The notes under the pieces were generated by a model, which worked only from the letters and a program-made list of their open reading frames with translations, was not told the origin of the DNA and did not search any database. This document shows positions 1 through 8,199 of a stretch of DNA of 64,000 nucleotides, in pieces. The position numbers were made by a program, and so were the translations under genes. How positions within the stretch are numbered: the stretch's first letter is position 1; each line of letters starts with the position of its first letter. This stretch comes from Candidatus Izemoplasma sp. (GTDB taxonomy: Bacteria > Bacillota_I > Bacilli_A > Izemoplasmatales > Izemoplasmataceae), in NCBI GenBank assembly GCA_007132465.1, contig SLOP01000021.1, positions 1-64,000 of the forward strand, written 5' to 3'.

Positions 1-657
1 CCGCTGACGTTCCGCGAAACGATTGATGTTGCCGAGGCAACCGGCACACAAATCGAAGGTGCTGAGCTCGTTAGCATACTCGAAGGATTCCAAGTGCTTG
101 AAGCCAACAACGTTATCACCGACGACTTTGGCGACACGTTCGACGGCGCCGCCATCACCAACATGAGCGACACCGATATCGACAAGATGCTTGCTAGCGC
201 ATCGCTCCACGTCACCGTCGTGAACATGCTCTTTGGTAACCCGAACATCGAAGTGCCGTTGCTTGCCACAGACGGATGGGCCACCACCGCCACCCTTTAC
301 GACATCGGCGACTACGACATCATCACCGTTGCCGAAACGAAGAACTTCATCATTGCCGCCTTCACATTCGGTGAAATCAGCGGCTCGAGCGTCAGCTTTA
401 CCCAAGTGGAGTTCACCTTCAATGACATCATGGAAGCTGATGAAACCGATCGAAACGCCATCCTTGATTCAATGATTGTGCAAAAAACGCTTTACGCATT
501 CCTCGAGGATGAAGGCGTCTTCACGGCACTCGCGCTCGCCGGTTACACCCCGGACGATACGGATTACCATTTCGACAAAACAGAACCGCTTGCTGAGTTC
601 ATGCATCGCGACGGCTTAATCAACACCTACGACGCCATGCAAGTATACTTGCCTTAA
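1..657 (+). CDS. 3' part of an acidic repeat-containing protein, function unknown
   Basis: The reading frame is open from the first base of the window and ends at TAA 655-657, so only the last 218 residues of a larger protein are present. The fragment is acidic, with few basic residues and no transmembrane segment. Two stretches look like copies of one module: residues about 58-78 (D-x-D-K-M-L-A-S-A-S) and about 145-165 (D-R-N-A-I-L-D-S-M-I), each followed by a hydrophobic helix. This pattern recalls large extracellular or lipoprotein-like proteins of Bacilli, but I recognise no family. A strong terminator follows 20 bp after the stop. The internal GTG at 94 is not needed as a start. Confidence 0.6.
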   Translation, partial: PLTFRETIDVAEATGTQIEGAELVSILEGFQVLEANNVITDDFGDTFDGAAITNMSDTDIDKMLASASLHVTVVNMLFGNPNIEVPLLATDGWATTATLYDIGDYDIITVAETKNFIIAAFTFGEISGSSVSFTQVEFTFNDIMEADETDRNAILDSMIVQKTLYAFLEDEGVFTALALAGYTPDDTDYHFDKTEPLAEFMHRDGLINTYDAMQVYLP

Positions 658-677
658 TGACCACATAGACTCGAGCA

Positions 678-711
678 CAAACCCTCGATTGCGAAATCGG
701 GGGTTTGTTTT
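678..711 (+). terminator. Rho-independent terminator
   Basis: An inverted repeat with 13-bp arms (left arm CAAACCCTCGATT) surrounds a short loop and is followed by a T-rich run. It lies just after the stop of the truncated first gene. Confidence 0.85.
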
Positions 712-846
712 GTTTGGGCATATGGTATGATAGACCCGGATGCCATCGCGAAAGCGTCCTTATAACGGGCACTTATGATAAAACACGCCTTGAGATCTGT
801 TTGGCGGCAGTTTCGTGAGACGAATGGCACCAGATGAATCATCACA

Positions 847-857
847 TGTGGTACAAT
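847..857 (+). promoter_or_regulatory. Extended -10 promoter of the M3 peptidase gene
   Basis: TG-G-TACAAT is an extended -10 box; no good -35 is visible. It overlaps the upstream in-frame ATG at 856, which argues that translation begins instead at ATG 886 behind the GAAGAGGTG ribosome-binding site. Confidence 0.55.
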
Positions 858-885
858 GAACATAGTTTACGAAGAGGTGAAAACC

Positions 886-2580
886 ATGACATTTTCCGAA
901 TATCCCTACCAGCGCCCCGACATGGAGGCGTTTACCACCGCGTTTACCACCGCGATTGACACGTTTAAAAACGCCGACACCGCCGACGTGCAAGAAACCG
1001 CGATGGACACCATCCATCAACTGCGCTTTAACTTTGACACCATGCAGTCGCTGGCATCGATTCGTCACTCCATCGACACCAAAGACGAGTTTTATGACCA
1101 AGAAAAAGATTTTTTTGATGAAAACGGCCCGCTTTTTGAGCAGCTAAACCATCGTTATTATCAAGCGCTTGCTGCCGCGCGGTTCAAAGATGAGCTTACC
1201 ACGCGCAAAGGGTCGCTGCTTTTTGACATCGCCGAACAAGCGCTGCGCACCTTTAACGATGCCATCCTCGAGGACTTGAAGAAAGAAAACCGTCTCATCA
1301 GCCGCTATGACAAGCTAATCGCTGGTGCTGAAATTGAGTTTGAAGGTGAAGTCCGGAACCTGACCCAAATGTCACCGTTCATGCAAAAACCCGATCGCGA
1401 CGTACGCCGGCGTGCGAGCCGCGCCGTGAGCGCATGGTTTGCGTCACAAGAAGAAACGCTTGACGACATTTATGACGAACTGGTCCAAGTCCGTTCACAG
1501 ATTGCCAAGACCCTTGGGTACGATAACTTCACTAACCTTGCCTATGATCGTCTCGGTCGGTTGGATTACGGGCCTGAAGATGTCGCCACCTATCGCCGTC
1601 AAGTCCGTGACAACCTTGTGCCGCTGGCCAGTGAACTCGTCAAACGTCAAGGCAATCGGCTCGGTATCGACACCATGATGAGTTACGACTTGCCATTTGA
1701 GTTCAAAACAGGGAACCCCAAACCCAAAGGCAATAAAACGTGGATGATTGAAAAAGCGAAAACCATGTATCAAGCGATGAGCCCTGAGACCGATGAGTTC
1801 TTTCGTTACATGCTAGCACGAGAACTGATGGATCTTGACGTTAAAAAAGGGAAAATGGGCGGTGGCTACTGCACTTACATCCCTAACCACGAGTCGCCAT
1901 TTATCTTCGCCAACTTCAACGGCACCAAACACGACGTGGATGTGCTGACCCACGAAGCCGGCCATGCTTTCCAAGTGTTCCGCAGCCGTCATCACGATGT
2001 CCCCGAATACATGTGGGCGACGCTGGAAGCCAGCGAAATTCACTCGATGAGCATGGAGTTTTTTGCCTGGCCTTGGATTGACGCGTTCTTTGAAAACGAC
2101 ACCGAGAAATACAAGTTTAGCCACCTGGCTGGCGCGTTAATGTTCATTCCTTACGGGGTTGCCGTCGATGAGTTCCAGCATCGCATCTATGAAAAACCGT
2201 CGATGACGAAAGAAGAACGCAAGTTGACGTGGAGAGAAATCGAGAAGACGTACTTACCATACAAAAAGTACGATGACGACAACTTTATGGAACGCGGTGG
2301 TTTTTGGTTTCGACAAGGCCACATTTTTGCTGTGCCGTTTTACTACATCGACTACACCCTCGCCCAAGTGTGCGCCTTCGAATATTGGATAAAAGCGCAA
2401 GAAGATCGCACCGAAGCGTGGAAGAGCTATTTGCGACTCTGCGATGCTGGAGGCTCAAGAAGTTTCGTTGGCCTACTCGACCTTGCAGGGTTGAAAAACC
2501 CCTTTGAGCCGGGCACCATCGCCACCATGGTTCAGCCGCTTAAGAGCTTTCTTGATAGCATTGATGACACAAAACTCTAA
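886..2580 (+). CDS. M3 family oligoendopeptidase (PepF-like)
   Basis: This is a 564-residue cytoplasmic zinc metallopeptidase that cleaves short peptides. The zinc-binding HEAGH motif lies at residues 356-360 (followed by AFQ), and the third ligand is probably the glutamate of the EASEIHS segment near residue 384. The rest matches the all-helical M3 fold, and the length is typical of bacterial M3 oligoendopeptidases. The start at ATG 886 is chosen because GAAGAGGTG lies at proper spacing, while the upstream ATG 856 sits inside the -10 box. The gene is monocistronic between two terminators. The role is inferred to be peptide turnover. Confidence 0.93.
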   Translation: MTFSEYPYQRPDMEAFTTAFTTAIDTFKNADTADVQETAMDTIHQLRFNFDTMQSLASIRHSIDTKDEFYDQEKDFFDENGPLFEQLNHRYYQALAAARFKDELTTRKGSLLFDIAEQALRTFNDAILEDLKKENRLISRYDKLIAGAEIEFEGEVRNLTQMSPFMQKPDRDVRRRASRAVSAWFASQEETLDDIYDELVQVRSQIAKTLGYDNFTNLAYDRLGRLDYGPEDVATYRRQVRDNLVPLASELVKRQGNRLGIDTMMSYDLPFEFKTGNPKPKGNKTWMIEKAKTMYQAMSPETDEFFRYMLARELMDLDVKKGKMGGGYCTYIPNHESPFIFANFNGTKHDVDVLTHEAGHAFQVFRSRHHDVPEYMWATLEASEIHSMSMEFFAWPWIDAFFENDTEKYKFSHLAGALMFIPYGVAVDEFQHRIYEKPSMTKEERKLTWREIEKTYLPYKKYDDDNFMERGGFWFRQGHIFAVPFYYIDYTLAQVCAFEYWIKAQEDRTEAWKSYLRLCDAGGSRSFVGLLDLAGLKNPFEPGTIATMVQPLKSFLDSIDDTKL

Positions 2581-2591
2581 CCGGTGAACAC

Positions 2592-2630
2592 AAAAAAAAG
2601 ATCGATTCCTACGCGAATCGATCTTTTATT
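2592..2630. terminator. Bidirectional terminator
   Basis: An A-run, the stem AAGATCGATTC/GAATCGATCTT around a 6-nt loop, then a T-run serve the convergent peptidase (+) and hydrolase (-) genes. Confidence 0.9.
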
Positions 2631-2631
2631 G

Positions 2632-3516
2632 TTAGAGCACAAAGGTCTCCACCACGTTCATCAGATCACCGAGAGATCCCATCATTAAGGCGTGATCGCC
2701 GTTTTTCACCACATGAACCTCGGCGTTTTCACCAATGGCGCGCTTGTTTTCATACGCGGCTTGAAGCGGCACAGCACGGTCTTTATCACCATGGATAATC
2801 AACGTCGGCATCGCAATCTGTGACGCTTCACCTGTTCCTGACACCACGCCGTTGTGTTCTTCGGAGATGTTAAACCGTGAAAGCGCCAAGGTAACGTCGG
2901 CCAAGTTGCGTTGCATCATGAGCTCGTTCAGGTAATTATCATAACGTGCTTTAAGCGGTTTTTGATTGTTGAAGCGCTTGCGGTTAAGCATCCGCTTGAG
3001 TCGGTGGCGCCGGTTGCTTATTTTCCAATGTTCCACGGTAGCTACCCGTTTTTCCATGCCCTCTCTTGTCATCACAAAACGGCGCGATGCGCACAACCCG
3101 AATAAAGTTCGTTTACGAACCGGGATTCCTTTGACGCTGGGCGGTGCCAGCAACACGAGTTTTTCCACGTGTTCGGGGTAATCGATGGCAAAACGCATCG
3201 CCACATTCCCACCAAGTGACCAACCAATCAAGGTGAAGGTTTTGATGCCGATGGCGTCAACAAATTCTTTAAGATCTTCGGCGAAGGTGTCCAGTGAGTC
3301 GATGCGTGTAAAATACGAGGAATTACCAAAGCCACGCATGTCAATCGCATAGATTGTGAACGCCTTATCGATGTTCTCCATGAAATAATCATACTGACGG
3401 CTTGAGGCCATGTTCCCATGTAGCAAGACCAAGGTGTGTTTTCCGCCTTGGCGGTATCGATAGGAAAGCATCTCTTTGCTTTGGATGCGAACCTCGCGGC
3501 GTTCAATTGTGTCCAC
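2632..3516 (-). CDS. Alpha/beta hydrolase
   Basis: A 294-residue alpha/beta-hydrolase-fold protein. The nucleophile elbow GWSLGG places the serine at residue 100. The acid is probably D246 in HGDKDRAVP and the base H275 in GDHALM. HGNMASS near residue 33 is the oxyanion-loop region. No signal peptide is seen, so it is probably cytoplasmic. The lid region, residues about 130-230, is rich in Arg and Lys. The substrate cannot be read from the sequence. The gene is alone on the - strand, divergent from the PLD-family gene, and has its own promoter. Confidence 0.9.
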   Translation of the reverse strand: MDTIERREVRIQSKEMLSYRYRQGGKHTLVLLHGNMASSRQYDYFMENIDKAFTIYAIDMRGFGNSSYFTRIDSLDTFAEDLKEFVDAIGIKTFTLIGWSLGGNVAMRFAIDYPEHVEKLVLLAPPSVKGIPVRKRTLFGLCASRRFVMTREGMEKRVATVEHWKISNRRHRLKRMLNRKRFNNQKPLKARYDNYLNELMMQRNLADVTLALSRFNISEEHNGVVSGTGEASQIAMPTLIIHGDKDRAVPLQAAYENKRAIGENAEVHVVKNGDHALMMGSLGDLMNVVETFVL

Positions 3517-3545
3517 GCTATCAGCCCCTCATGTTTGTTAGCTTC

Positions 3546-3574
3546 ATTATACCATTGCCCCCGCCACGCCGCAA
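3546..3574 (-). promoter_or_regulatory. Sigma-A type promoter for the alpha/beta hydrolase
   Basis: Read on the - strand: TTGCGG, a 17-bp spacer, TATAAT, about 30 bp upstream of the start codon. Confidence 0.7.
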
Positions 3575-3632
3575 CGTGAACCGTACCGGGTTGTTTCACA
3601 TGTTTTTTTACCTGAATCCGGGGGTTTTTGTG

Positions 3633-3638
3633 TATAAT
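3633..3638 (+). promoter_or_regulatory. -10 box of the PLD-family gene
   Basis: A perfect TATAAT lies 33 bp before the ATG at 3672; the -35 is poor. Confidence 0.5.
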
Positions 3639-3671
3639 GGAAGTAACGCATGGAACCGAGGGAGGGTTGAG

Positions 3672-5069
3672 ATGAAACGGCTGGTAAAAAGACTTGCTTT
3701 GCTGCTGTATTGTGTGCTCATGTATTATGTCATCTTCGGCATGCTTGTATTCGCTGTTCACCAACCGATGCCAAGCGACCTCGATTACGACACCAATCGC
3801 ATGCGCACGACTGATGACGAGGCTACCTGGGCTTACTTGGTCGAATCGCGCACGCACGCATTTGATGTACGCCTTGCGTTAATTGAAAGCGCCACCGAAC
3901 GCATTGACATGACCACCTACCTTATCCGCACTGATCACAGCCGCAATATTCTCTTTGGTGCGTTGCTTGAAGCCGCCGATCGTGGTGTGGAGGTTCGGCT
4001 TGTCATTGACGGTGCCGGCATGCTCGGCTTGTATGGCCAAAACCGCGCGTACCGTGACGCCCTGGCAGCACACCCAAACATTACACTCGCGTTATTCGAA
4101 CCAATTACGCCGTTTCCGCCGTACGCACTTCAAAACATGCTTCACGACAAACTGTGGGTTATCGATGAACGCTATGGCATGGTGGGCGGTCGGAACGTCG
4201 GCGATCGCTATTATCTTGAATCGATGCCAGCGGAAGCCTCAACCCACGATCGCGATGTCCTTGTCTACGGAGATGAGACAATTGATGCAGTGGCTGACAT
4301 GATAGCCTACATCGACGAGTTGTTTGCGTATGAGCACACCGAACTGCTAAATGCCTCCGAAAGCCACGACACCGCCTCCTTGCAAACGATGATGAAAGAC
4401 GCGCATGATGATTATGTCGATGAACGAGGGTTGGATGCGACACTCATCATGGCGAGCATTCACGCCGACGCCATCGCTATTAATCGGGCCACGTTTTTGC
4501 GAAGCCCGCTGGAACGCATGCACAAATCCCCTGTCATTGTTCGGACGTTGGTCGAGTTGGCCGAACACTACGACGACATTTTCGTACAAACCCCCTTTTT
4601 CGTGCTTGATCGGGCCTTGCTTGAGGAACTAGATAGCCTCCAAGGGAAAACCATCACCATGTTGACTAACAGCCCTGCGGGCAACCCCAACTATCCCGCC
4701 CTGAGCGGATACATGCTGGTGCGTGAACGTTTTGCAGCACAGGGCACCGTGTACGAGTACCAAGGGTCGGAAAGCTTGCACGCCAAGACCGTGATGATGG
4801 GCAATGACATCACCATCATCGGAAGCCTCAACATCGATCCCCGCAGCGCTTTTTTAAGCACCGAGAGCGTCATCGTCATCTATTCAGAATCCTTTAACGC
4901 CCACATACACGAAGTCATCGCTCAAGAATACTTGGCGCAAAGCCTGCAAGTTGATGCCACCGGCGATTATCTCGACGGCCCGATTGAACCGCTCGAGATG
5001 TCTGATTTCCGCCGCATCACCCTACGTGTATTAAGCGTATTTGCTCGCTTATTTAGTTACATGCTTTAG
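3672..5069 (+). CDS. Phospholipase D / cardiolipin synthase family protein
   Basis: A 465-residue membrane-anchored member of the PLD superfamily, which includes cardiolipin synthases. One N-terminal transmembrane helix spans about residues 8-29. The first HKD motif is intact (H158, K160, D165, followed by GGRN). The second has H370 and K372, but the expected Asp at 377 is Gly, followed by GSLNIDPRS. Cardiolipin synthases usually have two helices and two complete HKD motifs, so this is a variant; a more general phosphodiesterase role is possible. The start at ATG 3672 follows GGAGGGTTGAG. The next gene begins 10 bp downstream and is probably cotranscribed. Confidence 0.85.
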   Translation: MKRLVKRLALLLYCVLMYYVIFGMLVFAVHQPMPSDLDYDTNRMRTTDDEATWAYLVESRTHAFDVRLALIESATERIDMTTYLIRTDHSRNILFGALLEAADRGVEVRLVIDGAGMLGLYGQNRAYRDALAAHPNITLALFEPITPFPPYALQNMLHDKLWVIDERYGMVGGRNVGDRYYLESMPAEASTHDRDVLVYGDETIDAVADMIAYIDELFAYEHTELLNASESHDTASLQTMMKDAHDDYVDERGLDATLIMASIHADAIAINRATFLRSPLERMHKSPVIVRTLVELAEHYDDIFVQTPFFVLDRALLEELDSLQGKTITMLTNSPAGNPNYPALSGYMLVRERFAAQGTVYEYQGSESLHAKTVMMGNDITIIGSLNIDPRSAFLSTESVIVIYSESFNAHIHEVIAQEYLAQSLQVDATGDYLDGPIEPLEMSDFRRITLRVLSVFARLFSYML

Positions 5070-5079
5070 GAGGGATACC

Positions 5080-5514
5080 ATGAAAACAGGGCATGTTATT
5101 GTAATCGCCGTGATGGCGTTGTTGCTGACGGCTTGCACAGGAGGAGAACCCGTGACGATGGACACAATCGATAACCATTTAAACCGCGACGACGTGCAAT
5201 ACGTCGAGCTGCGTGAAGCGTTTGAAATCGCTGAACTTGGCATGATTGAAGGTTTTGACATGATCCCTTTTTACACTGAGTTTGTCAACCCAGGACACCT
5301 TACGTTCCCACCGGATGGTCAGTTTCATGTGTCTCATATCCACGATGAAGCAGCGATTCGAGCCTACTTTGACGCCGATAAGACCATCTACCTCGTGTGT
5401 CGCCGGGGCAATCGCACCCGCTTCATGCATGATGTGCTTGTCCACCTCGGGTACGACGTCGTTGACGTCGGTGGCATTGAAGACTATCACGGCGACAATC
5501 TCATCTATCCTTGA
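5080..5514 (+). CDS. Rhodanese-domain lipoprotein
   Basis: A 144-residue predicted lipoprotein. The N-terminus has a hydrophobic helix ending in the lipobox LLTAC, with the lipidated cysteine at residue 19. The remainder is rhodanese-like: YVELREAFE is the first conserved block, and YLVCRRGNR carries the candidate catalytic cysteine C107, followed by a GYDVVDVGGI segment typical of the fold. It would face outward at the membrane. A sulfurtransferase or redox role is inferred, and the substrate is unknown. RBS TAGGAGGG lies at ideal spacing, 10 bp after the PLD gene. Confidence 0.85.
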   Translation: MKTGHVIVIAVMALLLTACTGGEPVTMDTIDNHLNRDDVQYVELREAFEIAELGMIEGFDMIPFYTEFVNPGHLTFPPDGQFHVSHIHDEAAIRAYFDADKTIYLVCRRGNRTRFMHDVLVHLGYDVVDVGGIEDYHGDNLIYP

Positions 5515-5556
5515 AAAGCGTCGTGAGGCGCTTTTTTGAAAGACGGTGACCCCACC

Positions 5557-6594
5557 ATGGACGCACAAACAAGCAAACAGTTAGCACACAATCTTATAAC
5601 GTGGTATCGTGCGAATGCGCGCGATTTACCCTTTCGCCACAGCCGCGATCCCTATCGCATTTTTATCAGTGAAATGATGCTCCAACAGACGCAGGTCGCC
5701 ACCATGCTACCGTACTATGAACGGTTTATCGCTCGCTTTCCTGATATTGAAACGCTCGCCCAAGCCAGCCTTGATGACGTGCTTTCACACTGGCAAGGCC
5801 TTGGATACTATCGCCGGGCCAAACACGTTCATGAAGCCGCCAAGCAAGTGTGCGCCACCCACGGTGGTCAGTTTCCAACCACCTTGGACGCACTGAAGGC
5901 GTTGCCTGGCATTGGCGATTATACGGCTGGCGCGATTGCCTCCATCGCGTTCAATCAACCTGAACCGGCCATTGACGGCAACGTGCTTCGCGTCCTAACC
6001 CGAGTGCTCGCCGAGGCGAGGCCCATCGCTCTTTCCGCCACCAAGGCAACCGTTAAAGACGTGGTGCGAGGCATGCATCACCATGCACCACCGCGTGAGC
6101 TGACGCAAGCAATCATGGAGTTAGGGGCCTTGGTGTGCGTACGCACGCCGATCTGCGAGGCATGCCCACTGCAACGCCATTGCCTGGCTTATGCGCAGGG
6201 CCGAATCGCCGAGATACCCATGAGGGCGCCCCGTCTTAAACAGCCACTCGAGCACTACATCGCCTTTGTGATTACCGGCGGTGACGCCGTTTACCTCGAA
6301 CAGAATCCCGACAAAGGGTTGCTTGCGAACTTATACGGGCTTCCACACATAATAGGCAGTGATGTCACGAAAGCCTATACCGCCCTTCAATCAAACTTGT
6401 CAATGGCGCTCACACTCGGTGAAACACTCGGCGAGATCACTCACGTGTTCAGCCACAAACGCTGGCGACTCACCGTCATCCACGCCACGAGCGGCCAGGT
6501 AACTGAGAACTTTCATGCACTAGATGATTTGCCGGCGATTGGCAAGGCTCATCGCAAGGCGATTGCGCTTTGGGAAGAGAAAATGAACAAATGA
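5557..6594 (+). CDS. mutY: A/G-specific adenine glycosylase MutY
   Basis: A 345-residue base-excision repair enzyme that removes adenine mispaired with 8-oxoguanine. The catalytic Glu39 lies in FISEMMLQQTQV, the helix-hairpin-helix is LPGIGDYTAGA (116-126), and Asp140 lies in AIDGNVLRV. The iron-sulfur ligands are C194, C200, C203 and C209. The first spacing is five residues, where MutY and EndoIII normally have six. A C-terminal NUDIX-like domain recognises 8-oxoG. The ATG at 5557 is preferred over the upstream TTG. radC follows closely on the same strand. Confidence 0.95.
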   Translation: MDAQTSKQLAHNLITWYRANARDLPFRHSRDPYRIFISEMMLQQTQVATMLPYYERFIARFPDIETLAQASLDDVLSHWQGLGYYRRAKHVHEAAKQVCATHGGQFPTTLDALKALPGIGDYTAGAIASIAFNQPEPAIDGNVLRVLTRVLAEARPIALSATKATVKDVVRGMHHHAPPRELTQAIMELGALVCVRTPICEACPLQRHCLAYAQGRIAEIPMRAPRLKQPLEHYIAFVITGGDAVYLEQNPDKGLLANLYGLPHIIGSDVTKAYTALQSNLSMALTLGETLGEITHVFSHKRWRLTVIHATSGQVTENFHALDDLPAIGKAHRKAIALWEEKMNK

Positions 6595-6632
6595 TGCATA
6601 CCATACGGGTAAACAACTACCCGAGGTGATGC

Positions 6633-7310
6633 ATGCTATTAATCAAGGAGATGCCGCTTAAAGAAAGACCCCGTGAACGCTTTTTGACCTACGGACGAGA
6701 AGCCCTTGCCACCCACGAACTGATTGCGATTATTTTACGCACTGGCACAAAGGAGCGGTCTGTGCTCGACGTTGCGCAACGTTTGTTTTACAAGTACGAT
6801 TCCATTCGGGCACTTAATCAAGCCTCCATTGACGACTTGGTGCGTGTCAAAGGCATGGGGAAGGCGAAATCTGTGCAACTGTTAGCGGCCCTTGAACTTG
6901 GCAAGCGGTTGCATCAAGAGCGTTACGTCGAAAACGTTCAACTCACGACGCCCGAGGCGGTCTATGCGTTTTTAAAAGCCGATTTGGAAATGTTGACACA
7001 AGAGATGTTTTATGCCCTCTACCTTAACACCAAAGGCAAACTCATTAAGAAACAACTGCTTTTTATGGGGTCGCTCTCAAGCGCCATCGTTCACCCAAGA
7101 GAAGTGTTCAAACACGCCGTGTCGGTGTCGGCGGCCAGCATCATCATCGTCCACAACCACCCATCAGGAGACCCGACCCCCTCGCCTGCTGACCTCGACA
7201 TCACCGCGACCATGGTCGAAACCGGGCGCGTCATGGACATCGATGTGATGGACCACATCGTCATTGGTCAAGGCAGGTATTACTCATTTCGCGAACATGG
7301 ACACTTTTAG
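6633..7310 (+). CDS. radC: RadC family protein (JAB/MPN domain)
   Basis: A 225-residue protein with an N-terminal helix-hairpin-helix region (residues about 60-95) and a C-terminal JAB1/MPN metalloprotease-like domain. The JAMM signature HNHPSGDP starts at H174 and the acidic ligand D187 follows, so the metal site looks intact. The family was named for a DNA repair link that is no longer accepted; its true role is unsettled. The RBS GAGGTG precedes ATG 6633. The gene follows mutY by 38 bp. Confidence 0.93.
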   Translation: MLLIKEMPLKERPRERFLTYGREALATHELIAIILRTGTKERSVLDVAQRLFYKYDSIRALNQASIDDLVRVKGMGKAKSVQLLAALELGKRLHQERYVENVQLTTPEAVYAFLKADLEMLTQEMFYALYLNTKGKLIKKQLLFMGSLSSAIVHPREVFKHAVSVSAASIIIVHNHPSGDPTPSPADLDITATMVETGRVMDIDVMDHIVIGQGRYYSFREHGHF

Positions 7311-7338
7311 TGGACAAAACCGACGAATGTGCTATAAT
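7311..7338 (+). promoter_or_regulatory. Promoter 1 of rplU-rpmA
   Basis: TGGACA, a 16-bp spacer and TATAAT, beginning at the radC stop. Confidence 0.65.
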
Positions 7339-7364
7339 GTTAAAGGCTGATTGCGTACCCACGG

Positions 7365-7393
7365 TTGACAAACGGAGTGAAGTTTGCTATCAT
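7365..7393 (+). promoter_or_regulatory. Promoter 2 of rplU-rpmA
   Basis: A perfect TTGACA, a 17-bp spacer and TATCAT. With promoter 1 it forms a tandem pair ahead of the ribosomal protein genes. Confidence 0.8.
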
Positions 7394-7399
7394 TTGTAC

Positions 7400-7470
7400 G
7401 CTTAAGCAGCATACCGCTCAGAAAAGGTCTTAAAGCATAGTCACCTTAATGGCGAGTCTTAATCTATGAG
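7400..7470 (+). promoter_or_regulatory. Untranslated leader of rplU, possible L21 leader
   Basis: About 80 nt separate the promoter-2 start region from the rplU ATG. Firmicutes commonly carry a structured L21 leader here (Rfam L21_leader). GCTTAAG at 7400-7406 can pair imperfectly with CTTAAAGC near 7430. I cannot fold it fully, so assignment is tentative. Confidence 0.35.
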
Positions 7471-7481
7471 GAGGTGCTCAC

Positions 7482-7790
7482 ATGTACGCAGTCATCGAAA
7501 CCGGCGGGAAACAAGCACGCGTCGAAAAAGGCGCTGAAATCTTTGTCGAGAAGCTTGATGCCGCCCAAGGCGACACCATCACGTTCGACCAAGTGTTGAT
7601 GGTCGGCGGTGAAAAAACCGTGATCGGAAATCCTTTCGTCGACGGTGCCAAGGTGGAAGCCAAGGTTATGAAACACGGCAAAGGACGGAAAATCATCGTC
7701 TTTAAGTTCAAGGCGAAGAAAAAATACCGTCGCAAGCAAGGCCACAGACAACCTTACACCAAACTTGAAATCACAAACATTACGGCATAA
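7482..7790 (+). CDS. rplU: 50S ribosomal protein L21
   Basis: A 102-residue large-subunit ribosomal protein that binds 23S rRNA. The N-terminal [11 protein letters not shown] and the basic C-terminal stretch [15 protein letters not shown] are hallmark L21 sequences, and the length is normal. RBS GAGGAGGTG precedes the ATG. It is first in a transcription unit with rpmA, 36 bp downstream. In most Firmicutes the gene prp (ysxB), for the protease that trims L27, lies between rplU and rpmA; here there is no room for it. Confidence 0.98.
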   Translation: MYAVIETGGKQARVEKGAEIFVEKLDAAQGDTITFDQVLMVGGEKTVIGNPFVDGAKVEAKVMKHGKGRKIIVFKFKAKKKYRRKQGHRQPYTKLEITNITA

Positions 7791-7826
7791 AACGAAACAA
7801 CGAAAAACTAATCGGAGGTGACAATT

Positions 7827-8111
7827 ATGTTGTTCGACATTCAACCCCTCATATGCATGGCGTCGAAAAAAGGCGTCGGGTCGACCAAAAACGGTCGTGA
7901 CTCGGCCTCAAAACGCCTCGGCGCAAAACTCTCAGACGGCCAATTTTGTAAAGCAGGCTCAATCATCTACCGTCAACGCGGCACCAAAGTGCATCCCGGC
8001 ATTAACGTCGGTATCGGCGGCGATGACAGCCTCTTCAGCAAAGTCGACGGCGTACTCCGTTACGAGAAAATCGGCAAAGGACGGAAACGCGCATCGGTTT
8101 ACCCACAGTAA
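7827..8111 (+). CDS. rpmA: 50S ribosomal protein L27 with N-terminal extension
   Basis: A 94-residue L27 located near the peptidyl-transferase centre. The body starts [16 protein letters not shown] and is standard. The strong RBS CGGAGGTG is six bases before ATG 7827, giving ten extra residues ([10 protein letters not shown]) ahead of the internal Met. Firmicute L27 has a similar ML.x.DLQ-FF extension that Prp cuts after FF, but here FF is replaced by PLICM. The internal ATG at 7857 has no visible RBS. Whether the extension is removed, and by what, is unknown. A terminator follows. Confidence 0.95.
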   Translation: MLFDIQPLICMASKKGVGSTKNGRDSASKRLGAKLSDGQFCKAGSIIYRQRGTKVHPGINVGIGGDDSLFSKVDGVLRYEKIGKGRKRASVYPQ

Positions 8112-8114
8112 TCG

Positions 8115-8154
8115 AAATGGCAAACGCGTCAAACGTGTTTGCCATTTTATTTTG
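8115..8154 (+). terminator. Terminator of rplU-rpmA
   Basis: A 14-bp stem AATGGCAAAC.../...GTTTGCCATT with a short loop and a T-rich tail; its 3' arm contains the -35 box of the next promoter. Confidence 0.85.
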
Positions 8155-8167
8155 CCGCGTGTATAAT
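8139..8167 (+). promoter_or_regulatory. Promoter of the GNAT-kinase/obg unit, overlapping a terminator
   Basis: TTGCCA (in the terminator's 3' arm), a 17-bp spacer and a perfect TATAAT. Confidence 0.75.
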
Positions 8168-8199
8168 AGGTTTTGAACACGACACACAAGGTGGACGCT

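Noticed and set aside
3228-3857. Open frame of 209 codons on the - strand
   Set aside because: Overlaps the hydrolase, two promoters and the PLD gene start; no motif.
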